Part shown: piece by piece, positions 1 through 13,239 of the stretch
Layout: each line of letters opens with the position of its first letter
Numbering within the stretch: position 1 is the first letter of the stretch
Source of the DNA: Lota lota
Lineage: Eukaryota; Chordata; Actinopteri; Gadiformes; Lotidae
Assembly (NCBI GenBank): GCA_026745465.1
Contig: JACYXH010000017.1
Coordinates: forward strand, 1,738,954 to 1,802,953
Length of the DNA stretch: 64,000 bases
Reading direction: 5' to 3'
Notes under the pieces: model-generated
Databases searched by the model: none
Seen by the model: only the letters and a program-made list of their open reading frames with translations
Told to the model about the DNA's origin: nothing
Program-made: the position numbers and the translations under genes

Positions 1-796
1 AGCATCAACCGTGGGTCAGTAAATCTGGTAAAACGTATTTTGGCCAGTTGTATCCACAACCTTATTCCTTCGGTCACTACCCAGAGCTCTCGACCATAGC
101 TGAGGCACATAGACTGATCAACCGCTCTCTTTTTCCTAGCTGTTCATGACATGCAATAAAATATACATATATGTATCTAGTTTAAAAAACTATTAATTCA
201 TGAGTTCTACATCACATGGAAGTGCATGGATCATTTCCAACAGAAAAAATAATGTTGAACACAATATGTGGGACACGTGGTGATTATTAATTCCTCTTCA
301 AACAGATTTCTATCAATTGTATACATGTCTGGGAATCAAACTGATCCCCAGACACTAGACATGTCCAATCGTTTTCAAATGAGACGCGGTATGCATGGGA
401 ATGTGAGTAAAAAGTTTTCGCAAGCAATAACTTTCTACAATGGAAAAAGAGCCACAATGGATTTAATCAGTGGTTTTTAGTTGATCATGTACTCGGTGTA
501 TTCTGGGGCTCTAATGGTAAAGAGGCAAATGGTGTGCTCACACTACTTCCCATTACTGTGGCCTAGTCGCCCAGCATGCCTCCTGATGAAAACTTTGTTT
601 AAATCGGTGCTTTTTGCTTAAAGTTGTGGAGATGCCAATTAAGTTTCTGCCTTTAATGGCCACCTTCTTAAAATACAGATGCTTTCTTTTGAAGCACATG
701 CACCAGAATGACCATATGATAAATATGCAGATACAATTCATATGTTCGATTTTTAGATATGAAGATAATGCACTAGAAAGTGACATGTTGGTGTGT
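1..796. other. unique non-coding DNA
   Basis: AT-rich unique sequence with no convincing exon. The short open frames have no recognisable protein family, no splice context and ordinary non-coding composition. Confidence 0.6.
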
Positions 797-973
797 GTGA
801 CGAAGTGATCGTCAAATGGTATCGGTTGCGCCACGGCACGGAAGCCGTATTTTTAACAGCATATGGACATTTGCGCACGTTATACTTTGTTTTATTTCTG
901 TATTTCCTGGCCAATCCGTTTGTAAAATCACATCAATCATACTCACCACAGTTCTCTTGCATTAAGGGCAAGT
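797..973 (+). mobile_element. dispersed repeat A, copy 1 (LTR-like, partial)
   Basis: This segment shares its beginning (gtgaYgaagYgatcg, then a Cgg-caYg-aagccg block and a tgga-cagttgc-type block) and its end (catactcaccac-gttctc, then gcattaagggcaagt) with the longer copy at 15947-16341. It is shorter than that copy. A TG start and CA-type end on the longer copy suggest an LTR fossil, but no internal retroelement region lies beside it, so the class is tentative. Confidence 0.5.
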
Positions 974-3315
974 TTGATCACCAAATACAACCCTTAATTC
1001 TGGACTCTTGGACAGAGTTAGGGTCAGGGCTTTCACTGAATGTGCCATGAAAACATCAGCTATTTCTCAATAAAGAAGATAAACCCGGCAGATCAAAAAG
1101 GGTAGCAGCCTAAAAAGCACCACTTCTGTGAAGCTGAGCCAACCATATCGAAATGCTGTACAATTATCTCAGAAAGATGGCCTGGTTTGTTGGCTATATG
1201 GGTGACCTTTTAGTATGTGGTTCAATCCTCTATTGACTTCCTGTATAATTACGTGTTTCACCTTGTGAGCTTTGCATACAACATGTTTCAGGTGTAATCA
1301 CTAATATTACACCTTCTAGTAAATCAGCAATGATGTCTGGAGGACAACATTATGTACTCGATTAAAGCTAGGGTAGGCAACTCGCCAGAGTGAGCTAGAT
1401 TGTGGAGATATCCAACCGATGACTAGCTCGCTAGCTTTAGCAATAGGTCTGCCTAGCCTTGTGGAAGACTCTGGTCATACGCAATGAGTGCATGGGCAGA
1501 GTGCACACAGGTAGCCAGATAGTTAGACAGACAGGTAGGTCATCCAATCATTTAATTTGGGCTGAATTATTTTATTGAACCTTTATATTTATGGCACATG
1601 TAGATTAGAATATCATTCACACCTCTTGATTTACTTTATAGAAATTCCCGGGAGTCTGTGATAGCAGTTTTGGATTATGATCTTCCATATTCAAGACAGC
1701 ACAACATATCCAACACCGAATAAGAATAACTCATCTTTTATCCTAACATAACTACATTCTATCCTTATTTAACTAAGTGAGTTTAACTTTTTTTCTGTTT
1801 AAATACGCTACGTGTAAAACCACACATCAATTGGTTGTATCGTTAAATATATAGTTGTACAACTTCTTCCTTCCTACAAAGTCAAAGAGAGCTCTTTGAA
1901 CTTCAGAAATTCAGAAAATAAAATTATTACTAAAAGAAGAAAAGATTAAATATGTTCATCAAGAATTATCTCGCTATTCATGGTTTTCCTACTGCAGTGA
2001 CAGAACCTTCTCTACTGTAGCTTTCCATTTCCCAAGCGAAGGCGAGAGAGGTTATTTTCCTGCTGTTTATAATACTCTCTCCCCTCTATCTCTTCCTCTA
2101 CCTCTACCCCTCAGTGGTTCCTGCTGTGAGATCGCCAGTGATAGAATCGTTTTCGGTGCTGGTTTTCCTGTTTGTGTGTGTGTGTGTTCTTTCATTGGAT
2201 CTCAGAGTGCTCTGCTCTATATCCAGCTGGGAGATCTAAATGCACCCATAGTGCAGCCACACATACACACGCTCACACATACATACACAGACTATTATCT
2301 GTTATTACATAAACATGTAACTGTCAAATACACACAACCGTCCAAAACTTTTCTTTCTTTTACTTTTATGTTAAAAAAAAGCCTGATAGGCAACCTGAGA
2401 ATGAATCTCAGCAGGGAGTATCATCACTGTTTTTTCTGCCTCTTCATTCTATTCATATTTCACAACATTACTTTCTCATTCCCTGCCAGCAATCACTTGC
2501 CAAGAACAATTGTATTGCCTTCAAAAACCATTTCCTATTTGTCTGATGCCAGTAAGGTAAAGAGGTAGCTCTGAACAGTTTCATTACATACTATACCGCA
2601 ATCTATTTGTCTTTCTAGCTGTCTCTTTGTCTAACTAGAGTATCTTCTTGTCAAGAACAAGTTGAAAGGTCTTCCTAAGCATCCATGTTGCATCCAGAAA
2701 AATAATCTTTTCTGAAGTAGATTGACAAATCGAGGTCTAAAACACTATTATTTTACAGTATACATACAAATAAAATTTTAAAATAGCAATATGCGGTAGT
2801 AATTTAATAATCAGAGTTTGACTAGCAAGATAAATATTTTTAAATCTGCCAAACACAAAACGAATAATTTTTTTTATAGATTCTTTATTAGCACATTTTA
2901 CAATTGATTCAAGAAAATCACATTGTTTAGCTGATGTCATTGACAAAGACAAAAACTCTGTAGATTTAATTTGCCATGGTTTGTGTGTTCACTGTGTTCA
3001 TTGTCTTCCAAGATAATGGATATTGCACCTCACTCATAAATAATCAAACTAACAATTATTGTGTCTCGCTTTGTGAGGACGGGAAAATCGGTGAGTTTAC
3101 ACCAACTATTATGATCTCATACCTCGGTATAGGATGTCCATTAGGACGTTTTTCTCTGTGTACAGGATGTTGTTGTATTGCGTTCTTGGCCATTCGATGC
3201 TCCGAACATTGAGAATGATCGTTAAACATAATACAAAAAGTTGAAATATAGTTTTGGTTGAAGACAAGCGAACATCAATGTTAAGATAAACCTAATAACG
3301 TTGATGTTTAGTACC
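974..3315. other. unique non-coding DNA
   Basis: No gene is supported. A pyrimidine-rich patch lies at 2070-2120 and short GT/CA runs at 2172-2190 and 2258-2290. The stretch near 1363-1460 (ttaaagctagggtaggcaa and following) has the look of a degraded MITE, but I could not find a second terminus. The open frames at 2176 and 2976 show no family. Confidence 0.55.
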
Positions 3316-3461
3316 GGTATTTGTTAGCCTGGGAACCAGACGAATCACGCTAGCTCATGTTTAATTTGCTCTGCAGATATGGTCTGGCTCCCCTCCCATA
3401 CAAAAAGATTTCTGCCCGGTACGAGATAGACCGACCATTAACACGAGGCGGGATAAATGCG

Positions 3462-3617
3462 ATGATGGTGCAGAGGAGCATTGTAGAGGCATTTTCAACA
3501 ACAGCAAAGATGGCTGCCGCTGATGGAGAACGGTCTGTTGACTCCGCTATTGAGACAGTATTAAACAAACTGGACGGTATATTTTCACTAAAGGGAGAAC
3601 AAACCACTGCACTTTAA
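3462..3617 (+). pseudogene. N-terminal fragment of a transposon RecQ-like helicase ORF
   Basis: The frame reads MMVQRSIVEAFSTTAK...VDSAIETVLNKLDGIFSLKGEQTTAL and then a TAA at 3615-3617; the frame past the stop continues AFVEKKDVFSSLS before leaving the family. This resembles the region just upstream of the Walker A motif in RecQ-like helicases that are multi-copy in fish and other aquatic animal genomes, where a similar stretch (VDSAI...L...EQ..A..AFV..KDVF) is followed by LPTG(F/Y)GKS. The Walker A motif and everything after it are absent, because the sequence jumps to the element's 3' end. So this is a dead fragment, not a host gene. The match is from memory of the family, not from a search. 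Confidence 0.6.
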
Positions 3618-3743
3618 GCTTTTGTTGAGAAGAAAGATGTATTTTCGTCGCTCAGCGCTGCGTCACCCGTTTTGAAGCTCTGATTGGTTAATAGGCCTAT
3701 CCAATAGTGCCCAGAGGCATTTTGGTCTGCGGCCGTTGGAACA

Positions 3744-3769
3744 CCCCCCCCCCCCCCCCCCCCCCCCCC
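3744..3769 (+). repeat. poly(C) tract, 26 bases
   Basis: An uninterrupted run of 26 C inside the DNA transposon remnant, 15 bases before its right end. It is one of five long G/C homopolymers in the window. Confidence 0.95.
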
Positions 3770-3793
3770 TTTGATGCCAGGCTAGGTATTTGT

Positions 3794-4652
3794 ATCTGTG
3801 CTTATTCTAAATGGTGGTTGATGTTGTATGGTGACAACCGCTGTTGCTGTAACTTCATTTCATGACCCCACACTCTGTTGGCTATACAGACTATACTAGA
3901 CTATACAGCCACATGAAAATGTCTGCCTAGGACGAGCGCTGCAGTATTTCCCTTGGTTCCTCATTATTAAATGGCCAGGCACCAATGGCGGAAAGATGAG
4001 ACTCCTTTCTCTGAGTTCCACCGGCCAGGTATTTACTCTGTTGTGAAGAGATGCTGCAGCGTCTATCACAAATATAACTTTACCAATCCCCCAGCAACCA
4101 ATTAAGACGGTGCTCTCGGTAGCAGGAAGTGCTAGTGGGCATGTAGCGGGAGAGAGGAAGTAGATGTTGAGATCACTTGATCGCTGCATTAATACACCAC
4201 CTTCACCACCGCCGTCTCCTAAAAGACATGGAATGAAGGGGAGGCTCTTGTCTCTGCAACTTCTGTTACTGAAACAATGAAGTTAGAAAAGAACCGCGCT
4301 ACCACTATGGTTTCTAGACTCCAGGCCCTATAGGATCCTTGGCCATGCTTCACTTTAAGCCAGAGGAAGGTTTGTCGCATTGAACACAAAAAACAACACA
4401 CATTTTGTAAAAGTGCTTTTGCCCTGTGTCTGCACCGCCACCAACTGTTTTATTCTGAGGCCCACCATGTGTGTCTTGTGTTTAATTAGTGATGCATTTG
4501 TTTGCAATATGCTAAAACAACATTAGACAAATCCATTGTTTTATATGTATTTAGCATTTTATGCATTTCCACTCTACTTGGAGTTCAGATTTGAAAGAAT
4601 CCAGATTTTCCGACATTTAAAATCCACCCACATATACATAATCTATTTAGAC
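3794..4652. other. non-coding DNA, possibly old repeat at 3980-4260
   Basis: No gene is supported. The stretch 3980-4260 is GC-richer than its surroundings and has the texture of fish dispersed repeats, but only one copy is present in this window, so I leave it unclassified. Confidence 0.4.
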
Positions 4653-4745
4653 AAACACATGCAGAAACACACACACAAACGCACGCATTCAGACACACAC
4701 AGACAAAGACACAGACCCACACACACACAGACACAGACACACTTG
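4653..4745 (+). repeat. imperfect (CA)n microsatellite
   Basis: CA-rich tract with interspersed GA and TG steps. A shorter CA tract follows at 4900-4950. Open frames here on both strands are artefacts of the repeat. Confidence 0.85.
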
Positions 4746-7700
4746 TACAAGGAACATTTACATCACTCTGCAACGTTGAGTGACAGAGGTATTGAGGCAG
4801 AAAATTGGCCAGTATGTGAGAGTTCTGTTGTAATATAATCTCATTTGAAATGGAGATTTGAAGTCTGCCAGTCAGTGCAATCACTCAATCTATTCATCTC
4901 ACACACTCACACACACGCAGATGCACGCAAATGCACACACACTCATGGCACAACTCAACTATTACATAACTACAGTTTTACATTTAACAACTTAATCACT
5001 ACGACGAAAATTATTATGACTAGATTTAAAACACATATGCTGGTATGTATCTATAGTGTGACATGTCTCACAAAAGTTTGAGAAACATTTCACACTGAAA
5101 GTATAATCTGCATCAGTCGAATACTGATGCAAATCACAGCAGGAATCAACAAGCATTGTTTTCCAACAAGGGGGTTTTAATTTGGACCAGCCTAGCAAAA
5201 CCAGCGCTGATCATGAACAATTACACTTATTTTCTGCCCACAGTCTATTACGCAACACCCTGCTGGTAAACAGAAAGCTGTGACACACAAAGTTCACCAG
5301 GCCGCTCAACTGTGAAATAGACCTCAAATTACCTGTAATTACTGCATAATGAGTCCAATAACGTCAACCCACCGCACCTCATAATCATATTAAATTAATG
5401 AAAGTTTTAATTATCAAATTCCCAAAGGGCATTCCGATGCAACAAAAAAGAAAGCGTCGCTATTCAGATTTGGGGGTGTTTTAGCGAGTGCATTACGCTG
5501 GGGTTACTGTTAGGCTTGTGTTGGAACCGCAGTACTGAAAGAGGCCTTTCGATGTTATCCTGTGCAGTCTGCTCAAATTCAACACAACACTGAACCTGGT
5601 CCTCTTTGCAGTAACATTCAGCTTGTTTTGATATTGGCTGTGACTTTTATATGAACCCATTCATATGAATATGAATAAGATATTCGGGATGCATTTGAAT
5701 CTTAATTCGCATACGAAAATGAACTTCATCAGTACGCGTCGTATTCAGCCAACTTTATGGTTTTGATTTGTCGCTATATGGTTTGTTTTTCGCTGTGTTT
5801 GTTTATTCATGGCTCTCTGCAACACAAACAATCACAGAAGGCAAAGCACAACCTTGGACTGCCAACGGCAACGATGGAGATGGGGATGTCGAGTCCCGAA
5901 GCCCTGCAGACCTCACTGCTCTTAGTGGGGAAATTTAACATCCAAGTTATTTGTGGGTTTTATGTTGTTTTGTGGTGACATGCTATTTCAGCATGCTGTG
6001 TGGGACCATCAGTATGATGTATTGTATCCATTACCACTGGTCTGCCATGGCCCCAGACCGGCTTTTCAGGGTTTTTATGTTGTGTTTTAAATTCATTAGA
6101 GCCTCTATGCTACTTCCAAAATAGACTGATGCTTTAATTATTATTATTTTTTAATTATGTGTGCAGCAGGCCAAACATGATGTGACATCTTCCTGATTTA
6201 ATATCAGGTGTTACCATGGAGACGTCATGTAAAAGATACAGAAAGGGTCGTCGTCTGTCCTTTTCCCTCTATAACTATATCTATGTATATATCTACAAAT
6301 ATATATTTCATGACAAAACATTCCACTTGTGCTAGGGCAGGGTAGTGTTGTGTAGAGGATAGGGTGTTCCATCATACCCAAACACCATTTGTTCATTATT
6401 GGTTCAACCTCCAATGTCTGCAGTCTAACACTTTGACTTTGACAACCCTGAGCAAGATGCCTCGCCCATTCCTGCTCGTTAAAGTCCTGTATCTGAAATC
6501 AGTGGAAGTCTCTTTAGCGGAAAGTGTCGTTTAGATGATAGTCTAATATTCTGCTGTTACTTACTCAACCACAATTCCGCCTGTGTTTTTTTTCTCCAAC
6601 ATACGTACGTCTCATTGTTTTAAACCACCACTCTACATTTTCCGAGGTGTTGTTGAAACTAAATTTGTGGTTGTAATGCGGGGGATGGCTGAATAAGTGC
6701 ACACCTGGTCTATGGCTTTGGGAGCGGGCCAAACGTTCCATTTCAGGAAATTCACACAAAAAAGCGAACCATGCGCCCACTTCTCACAGCAGGGAGTCGA
6801 TGGCACTAATCTCTGAAGGTCGGAACCAGCGGTTTCATGTAACACAGCTACAAATGGAGAGTCTATAAAGATGTATAGTTTTAATATATCCAGTGTTTGT
6901 CTCGCACATCTCTGTGTGGGTCGGGATTTCCATTTGTTTTGTCTACATTTTAATTAGCCTGGTAAAAGCCAAGCCAAGGTAAGGTTTCCTGGCAGAAACT
7001 GGGCTTAATACTTGTGGAGATTGCTAGAAACTGAATGATTTGGGCTAAATAAAAACCACATGGGCCGTTTTTGTCGTTTTATTCTCCACCAGAAGGTTTC
7101 AATGTTTTGCTATAAAATAATTGCCTTGTCTGCTAATTAAAATATCACCAAGCCCTGCTCAAGTTTTCAGTGGAGATTTATTAAAGTTGACGTTGATAAG
7201 TTGACCGACTTTGAAATTTCGTTGACTGGCAGAGAATATATCAGATGAGCATGCATACAAACTGAGGCTTCACTTCTCAATTCCGTCCCTTAAACACTAC
7301 TGCCAAGTGGCTGCTTGTTTACAATAGCTGTAGGTGTTGACGCCAACAACAGTTAATTGTGGGATCAATCAGTTAAGGCAAATGTTTTGAAGAATGAAAA
7401 ATGATTTGAAGAAGAGTTTAACATTGTCTGTATTGTTTGGTGTTTGTTGTTGGTTTGTGTTTGTTTTGATGTGATAATTAAATGAGAAAATGTGGTAATA
7501 TATTCATAATTGTGGCAAAATAGTGTTTTTCGTTTCTTTCCAGACTTTAAATTTCACATTTCAACATGAGTTGGTAGCAGGCGGGTACCATCTGGAAGCA
7601 GATGGAATTTCAGTTTGCTTGCAAACACATTTCTTTTTGTTTATAATGTAGAAGCACCACATTTCTGATTTTGGTCAAAAGACGAACAAAATTACATTGA

Positions 7701-8119
7701 CACTACATTGTTAATTACATTGACACATAAATACATTGCTCAATCCATTGCTGGGTTGAGCAATGAACTTCAATGTTAAGGCTTCTTTCTATATTCAAGA
7801 ATAGTTTAACTTGGATGTAGCTTATATATTAAGGTATGACACTGATTTATTTCCTATACTGTCTTACCAGAGAAACATATGTGAAAAAATGTGTGTGACC
7901 TATTCGCCTTCTAGTCAATAAGGTTGATGATAATTGGTATTTTCTTTGCATGTTGTTATTTTGTAGTAATTCTCAAATAATTCCCATCCAATCCACAACC
8001 TGAACAATAATTAACAATTCCTTGTGTCTGAATGTGGAAATATCAAATCATCATCATCGTCATCATTAATAATATTAATAATATTATTAATATATTATAA
8101 TGCAGAATAAACAGCCAAT
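4746..8119. other. unique AT-rich non-coding DNA
   Basis: No exon, RNA gene or recognisable transposon is seen across this stretch. It contains TAAT-rich segments (5375-5430, 7115-7160) that could be homeodomain-bound elements, but nothing decisive. Confidence 0.5.
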
Positions 8120-8700
8120 ATGATAAGCTGCATCCCCTCATTTGAATCATCCACAGACAATATCATACCATGGGAATCGACAACAAATTATTTGTTTTTT
8201 GCCGCTACACAATTGCCGCTAATTGCTTGGATACTCATCAAAAACACCTTTTTATTTTTTCATCTCAGCCATGGATCCATTGTTTCTCTGACGGTGGTTG
8301 TGTGTACATTCACACACACCGAGTCCTGATTAGGACAGGTAATTATTTTAGGCACTGCTTGAATAATACCCCAGGTGAATGGGTAATTAACCCAGAGCGT
8401 TGAAGGGCTGAAAACAGCACAAAAGGAAGGTTGGTCTCTGAAGCTCTCTGTGGATTCCAGCGCGCTGTTGAAACGGATGGATGGAGCCGCTTCATACAAC
8501 GCCACTTCTCGACAGAGGGTGGGAGATTAAGTGGGAGGGGCTGAAGCGCATACTCAGTTGCTAATAACAACGGTAATTCATAAGGAAAAAAATATTAATA
8601 AAAGTCTTCACAAATTACAAGGCACGAGTGGCAATTAGGTGATAATTATTTGAGGATACAACCATTAAATGAGGCTGTTTCGTTTACTGGGAATGTAAGT
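8120..8700. other. candidate non-coding regulatory stretch
   Basis: Unique sequence of mixed composition with repeated homeodomain-type cores (gtaattatttt near 8340, ggtaattaaccc near 8380, ggtaattcat near 8570, gcaattaggtgataattattt near 8630) and no transposon signature. It reads like a developmental enhancer, but conservation is untested and the call is inference. Confidence 0.25.
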
Positions 8701-10829
8701 GGCTAGTCACAACACTGTGCTTTAGCTACAAGTTGGCAATGTATGCTTTCATTATATCATAACTGATCTGAATAACTTAACTCAAGAGGGTTAGGTGTGG
8801 TTAGAAAGGGCCATACTTATGGCCATTTACCCTTAACAATAGGAAATACATATTGCAGAAATAATAGTTTCAAAAAGTTGCTCTGGTCTTCTTGGACTCC
8901 AATTTAAAGTGTGGCTGTTGAAGAAAAACAAATCTGTTAATTAATTCAAGTCTGCAGTGCATTTCAAACTCAAGAGTTTTGGTTCAGTTTAAAAACGTTT
9001 GGTACAAAGGACACTCTTCTGAAAGCTGATAGTTAAAGCAGAGCCATTTAGTACAACACGCAGAGAGATAGGTTTCTTGGGCATTTAAGTGGCTGGCTGA
9101 TGTGCATATCACCACCATGAGAAAGGCTTTAAAGTTGTTATTGATTGGATCAGTCAGCCATTGTAGTCAACAATACATTGGGTGTGTGTGCACACGTGTG
9201 TGTGTGTGCATGTTAAAGTCAGGTTTGTCATTTGTGCCAAAAGGAACTACCTCAAAAAGTGATTTTTATTGTATTCTTTCACCAAAGTTATAGGAAGTAA
9301 CTTTTCTTGTATAATTTAATGAGCCATTTATTTTTGTGCGGCTTCTTTCCTTTTCCTTTTTTTTCAGTCCATTCTGCTGTTTATACATCACCCTGAGAGA
9401 TACTGACGGTGTCGCACACTGCTTTGGTTTCCTCCCTGCGCCGCTGTATCTCCAATGCAGAAACAAGACTTGTAATATCGTTGTGCCAAAGCTGAATGTG
9501 AAGAATAAATCCTAGTGGATGAAGCACACATTATTGATGAGCTATTAGTTACTTTGGTTTTGTGCAAACTGACAATAGCTGTACATTTTGAAAGGGAGTC
9601 TGGCTGCAAATCAGATAGATACTGTTTTAAAAATGATCAATACTTTTTGTTGGCTGTCCTCTAGATTCACATTTGAATGACTATTCGTTCCCACCGTGGC
9701 ACTAAAGTCAAAAGTAATATTCAATAAGAAATATCTATCTTTTAACCATGTTCAGCTGCTATAAACTGCAATCTCTGTGTTTGTCTTGCTGTAGTTCTTT
9801 TAAGTTTGAAATCTTTTCTCTATGGATTCACAAATGATGAGGTTTTCTTTTGGGGTGGGGGAAGTGCAGTGATAGAAGCTCACTCACCCGTCTATCAACG
9901 TAAGGTGAATGCATAGGAGTAACAGGTCGAGACAATCCTAACGGCATCTGTTCGTTTGCATCAGGAGGCCCATAGCAAACGACCGTGTCCGGGCAGACAC
10001 AAAATAATGTTTTTCGAATTTCTGCGTCCCAAATAGACTCGAGTCCCATCCGAAGCGACCGGAAAATAATACAGCCCGCTACATACATCCGTGCTTCGTG
10101 TTCTTTGCTCCGTTAAAAACAACGTGATTCTTTTTCTTTTTCTTCTTTTTTGGGTTCGAAATTTGCTCTCCATGTGCTTATATGCCTTTAGATGTGGCAC
10201 GAGGACAACCAACCCAAGTGACTGGGGACTGCTGTGTAGAGCTCTGCACCTCTCTTAAGTCTTTACATTTAACTCTGGGGCGCATTGCATCTGCAGAATC
10301 CCTCCGACCAGATCTACTGTGGACTCCCATCTCTAGCGATTAAAAGTATAGGGGAGTGTGGGAGTCTGCTGAGTTTGAGAAGTAGTTATGTCCAACGGGT
10401 TGTTTGTCGCTGCCAATACCTAGCAGCAGCTCCAACAAGGAGCTGATAAAATAAGACTTGTGAAAGAAGAATATTGTGAAGGATTGGGGTGTGAATATAT
10501 TAAAGTTGGACAAGCTGTAGGGAGTGCATGTCAACAACAAACTAAAACGGCGAGGTATTATTAGGATATATGAGAGATGAAGCTCACACTGTCCATATTC
10601 ATAATGCAGCTCTTCCAATATCTGCAACAGACTCGTGTACAAAGAACTCTCTTGGCGGTTCTTGCACATATTCCTGGGACTGATCAATCATTGTGTTTGT
10701 CAGCTTGGGCTGCCAGTCCGGTCATTAGTGGAACGTGCAACACCCCTGCGTGCTGCATGATCTGCTTTCAGAGGAAGGTAATAGGCTGCAGGCATTCACA
10801 CCTTTCAAGTCCTGACTCATCGTGATGAC
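8701..10829. other. non-coding DNA
   Basis: No gene is supported. A short GT run lies at 9180-9208. The patch 9920-10090 is CpG-richer and may be an old dispersed repeat; only one copy is visible. Confidence 0.45.
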
Positions 10830-11112
10830 ATACTACCGACAATTTGTCCTTCCCGAATATCCCGCATTCCTTTGGAATTGCTAAATTAGAAATTCATTGG
10901 AAGGATAACCCCTCTGGATATGACGATCACTGTGAGGAGCCATGAGAATATTCAATATTGTTTACTGAGGATCTTATTTGCCCGGCATTAGGTCCTCATT
11001 TTACATTTCCATTAGGACATATGGATTTAGTCTGAATTCTCACAGCTGGATAATCCGTAATTGCTTCGGCGTTCACTTCTCCAATATTTCCATTCAGTCT
11101 GCTTGATTGAAA
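10830..11112. other. candidate non-coding regulatory stretch
   Basis: About 280 bases of unique sequence with balanced composition and several homeodomain/OTX-like words (ggataa near 10905, ggattta near 11024, ggataatccgtaatt near 11048). It ends just before a large GT array. Enhancer status is inference. Confidence 0.25.
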
Positions 11113-11142
11113 TATTAAAATGTGCTTAGTGCTGTTAAACGA

Positions 11143-11206
<64 letters not shown>

Positions 11207-11480
11207 CATATTGCATGTGTGTGTGTGTGTGCTTCTTGTGCATGTTGTGAGTATGTTCTTCATGAGTGTGTATGTTGTACGTCAGTGTGTATGTTGTAAT
11301 GTTCAATGTGTGTGTGTCAGGGGCTTGTATTTGAGTGTGCATAGTGTACATGTATGTGTGTGTGGGTTGTATGTGAGTGTGCATGTGAGTGTGTGTATGT
11401 GTGTGTGTGTGTACGTGAGTGTACATGTGAGTGTACATGTGAGTGTGTGTGTGATAGTGTTTGTGAGCGAGTGAGTTTGT
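11143..11480 (+). repeat. compound (GT)n microsatellite array
   Basis: Begins with about 28 uninterrupted TG units (to about 11198), then degenerates into GT-rich sequence with GTATG, GTGAGTG and GTACATG steps. Apparent proteins on either strand are poly-Cys/Val or poly-His/Thr translations of the repeat. Confidence 0.95.
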
Positions 11481-11730
11481 GTGTCATAGTGATCATGTGT
11501 CATCCATGTGCACGGATTCCCTTTGAGTTTCCCATATACTTTACTGACCTCCTCCTTCTCCTTGGGTCTCCTTCACCCCGTCATTTCTCTGACTCATTTA
11601 AAGTACAATAAGTAATCTGCCAGGAGCCAGAAACTCTACCTATTTCCTCTCGTTCCAAGCCTTTCGCCTCCTCTCACGGTGACAGCTCCTGAATATGCAC
11701 AGCTGGCGCATTGTTCACTGTAGACTGTAT

Positions 11731-11876
11731 ATGTATGTATGTGTGTGTGTGTGTGTGTGAGAAAGATAGGGTGTGTGTGAGTATGTGTTTGTGTTTGTTT
11801 GTTTGTGTGCGTGTGTGTGAGAGAGATAAATACAGGGTGTGTGTGTGTGTGTGTGTGTGTGAGTGAGAGTCAGATA

Positions 11877-11933
<57 letters not shown>

Positions 11934-11985
11934 CATGTGATGGATAGTATATGTGTGTGTGAGTGGGATAGTGTATATGTATGTT
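11731..11985 (+). repeat. compound (GT)n array with GA steps
   Basis: GT runs separated by GAGAAAGATAG and GAGAGATAAATA-type interruptions that recur at about 11758, 11818 and 11865. The longest pure run is near 11879-11928 and ends GCGCGCGCATG. The recurring interruption suggests growth of a longer unit, not only of the dinucleotide. Confidence 0.92.
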
Positions 11986-13173
11986 AGTTAATGAGAGAGT
12001 GAGTGATGGGGGGTGTGATTGTGTGAGTGTGAGAGAGCCCTGCAGTGTATATCTTCTTTCTGTGAGTTTCTGTTGGAGAACAGAAAGCCACCTGGAGGAA
12101 GCAGCTCCTGACCTCAAGCTAAAATGGCTGCTGTACACCGCCAGCACTTTCCACGACTTTGATTCCCAGTACCTGACCCAAACCGACAGAGCTAGGACTA
12201 ATTAAATAAATATATGGTGTACTTCGTGTGTACAGTGGTGCATGGTGTGCAGTTATGTGGAGTTACTGTGTGGGCTTGTTTGTGTATCTAAAATTTCTAA
12301 GATGACTTCAGCGTTTTCTGTCCTTTAATCCATTATTCATTAAAACGTCTCCTCCCTGTCCTTAAGTGACAAAAAAAGGTGTTAGGGCCGATAAAGTCTA
12401 AAGAGTCTGAGTCTGTTAGGATATAGTGTGTAATTAAAGCACTCTAAAACTGGCTCAATGGTGGGGGCCCTCTCATCCTTATCAATCAGGTGTTATGCGC
12501 AGAGAAAAAGTTGTATGTCTCTATGAAATATCTTGTAAAATGAACCTGGTGATATCCTCAGTAACAACAGACTTGAAGTAAAAGTTCAGTGTGCTAATGG
12601 CTACTTTGAAAAGAAGACCTGCATTTACACTCGATTATGAGGTATTTATAGTGACCTTTTAGAAAGGCTATTTGGCGTGAATACGGTGTAATAAATGAGG
12701 AAGTAAAATGTATTACATTTCTAAATTGAAATTTCTTTGCCTCTGACGTCCATTGTGCAATAAAAATGTATCATCACAGAATTACACAATTTACAATCAA
12801 CTCAATGACCCAATTATTTAGCATTTTTTTGGTGTCTAAATGCTCCTTGTTGTTTCTCATCGGGAGTGATGTGTTCAAAGCAGAGGTCCCAACAACACTG
12901 TTGTCGCACCTTTGTCTCCACTGGGCTGAGAAGAGAGGAGAGACTGCTGAAGGCCATATTTCCCTGAGGTGCAGAGCACTGCCCTGCCATCTCGTGTGTG
13001 TGACGCAATCCAAAGCCAACATCTTTGGTGGAATAACATTGCAATCAAGTTATTATTTCCACTTATTAGCACATTTTCCACAGAGCGGCGAGGCCAAAGT
13101 TATGCTTGTCAGGATCGATCTTCTTGAGTGATATGGTCCGTTAAATGTGTTTGGTTTGAGAACGGAACCCAGA

Positions 13174-13177
<4 letters not shown>
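11986..13177. other. non-coding DNA
   Basis: No gene is supported. GA/GT-rich sequence leads out of the array to about 12030; the rest is unique, with no family match in the open frames near 12766-13131. Confidence 0.5.

Positions 13178-13238
<61 letters not shown>
13178..13238 (+). repeat. (GT)n microsatellite, about 30 units
   Basis: A near-perfect run of about 61 bases with no interruption, likely to be length-variable. Confidence 0.97.

Positions 13239-13239
<1 letters not shown>

Larger units (their letters stand above)
3325..3784 (+). mobile_element. 460-bp non-autonomous DNA transposon remnant with 9-bp target duplication
   Basis: The element starts TAGCCTGG (3325-3332) and ends CCAGGCTA (3777-3784), an exact 8-bp terminal inverted repeat. 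It is flanked by exact 9-bp direct repeats, GGTATTTGT at 3316-3324 and 3785-3793, as expected for transposition with a 9-bp duplication (a length typical of Mutator-like elements, though other superfamilies cannot be excluded). Inside are a fragment of a helicase-like ORF (3462-3617) and a poly(C) run (3744-3769). The length shows it to be an internally deleted copy that depends on a larger relative. The two perfect target copies argue for a fairly recent insertion. Confidence 0.75.

Noticed and set aside
11115-12147. Long Cys/Val- or His/Thr-rich frames
   Set aside because: Direct translations of (GT)n and (CA)n microsatellites.
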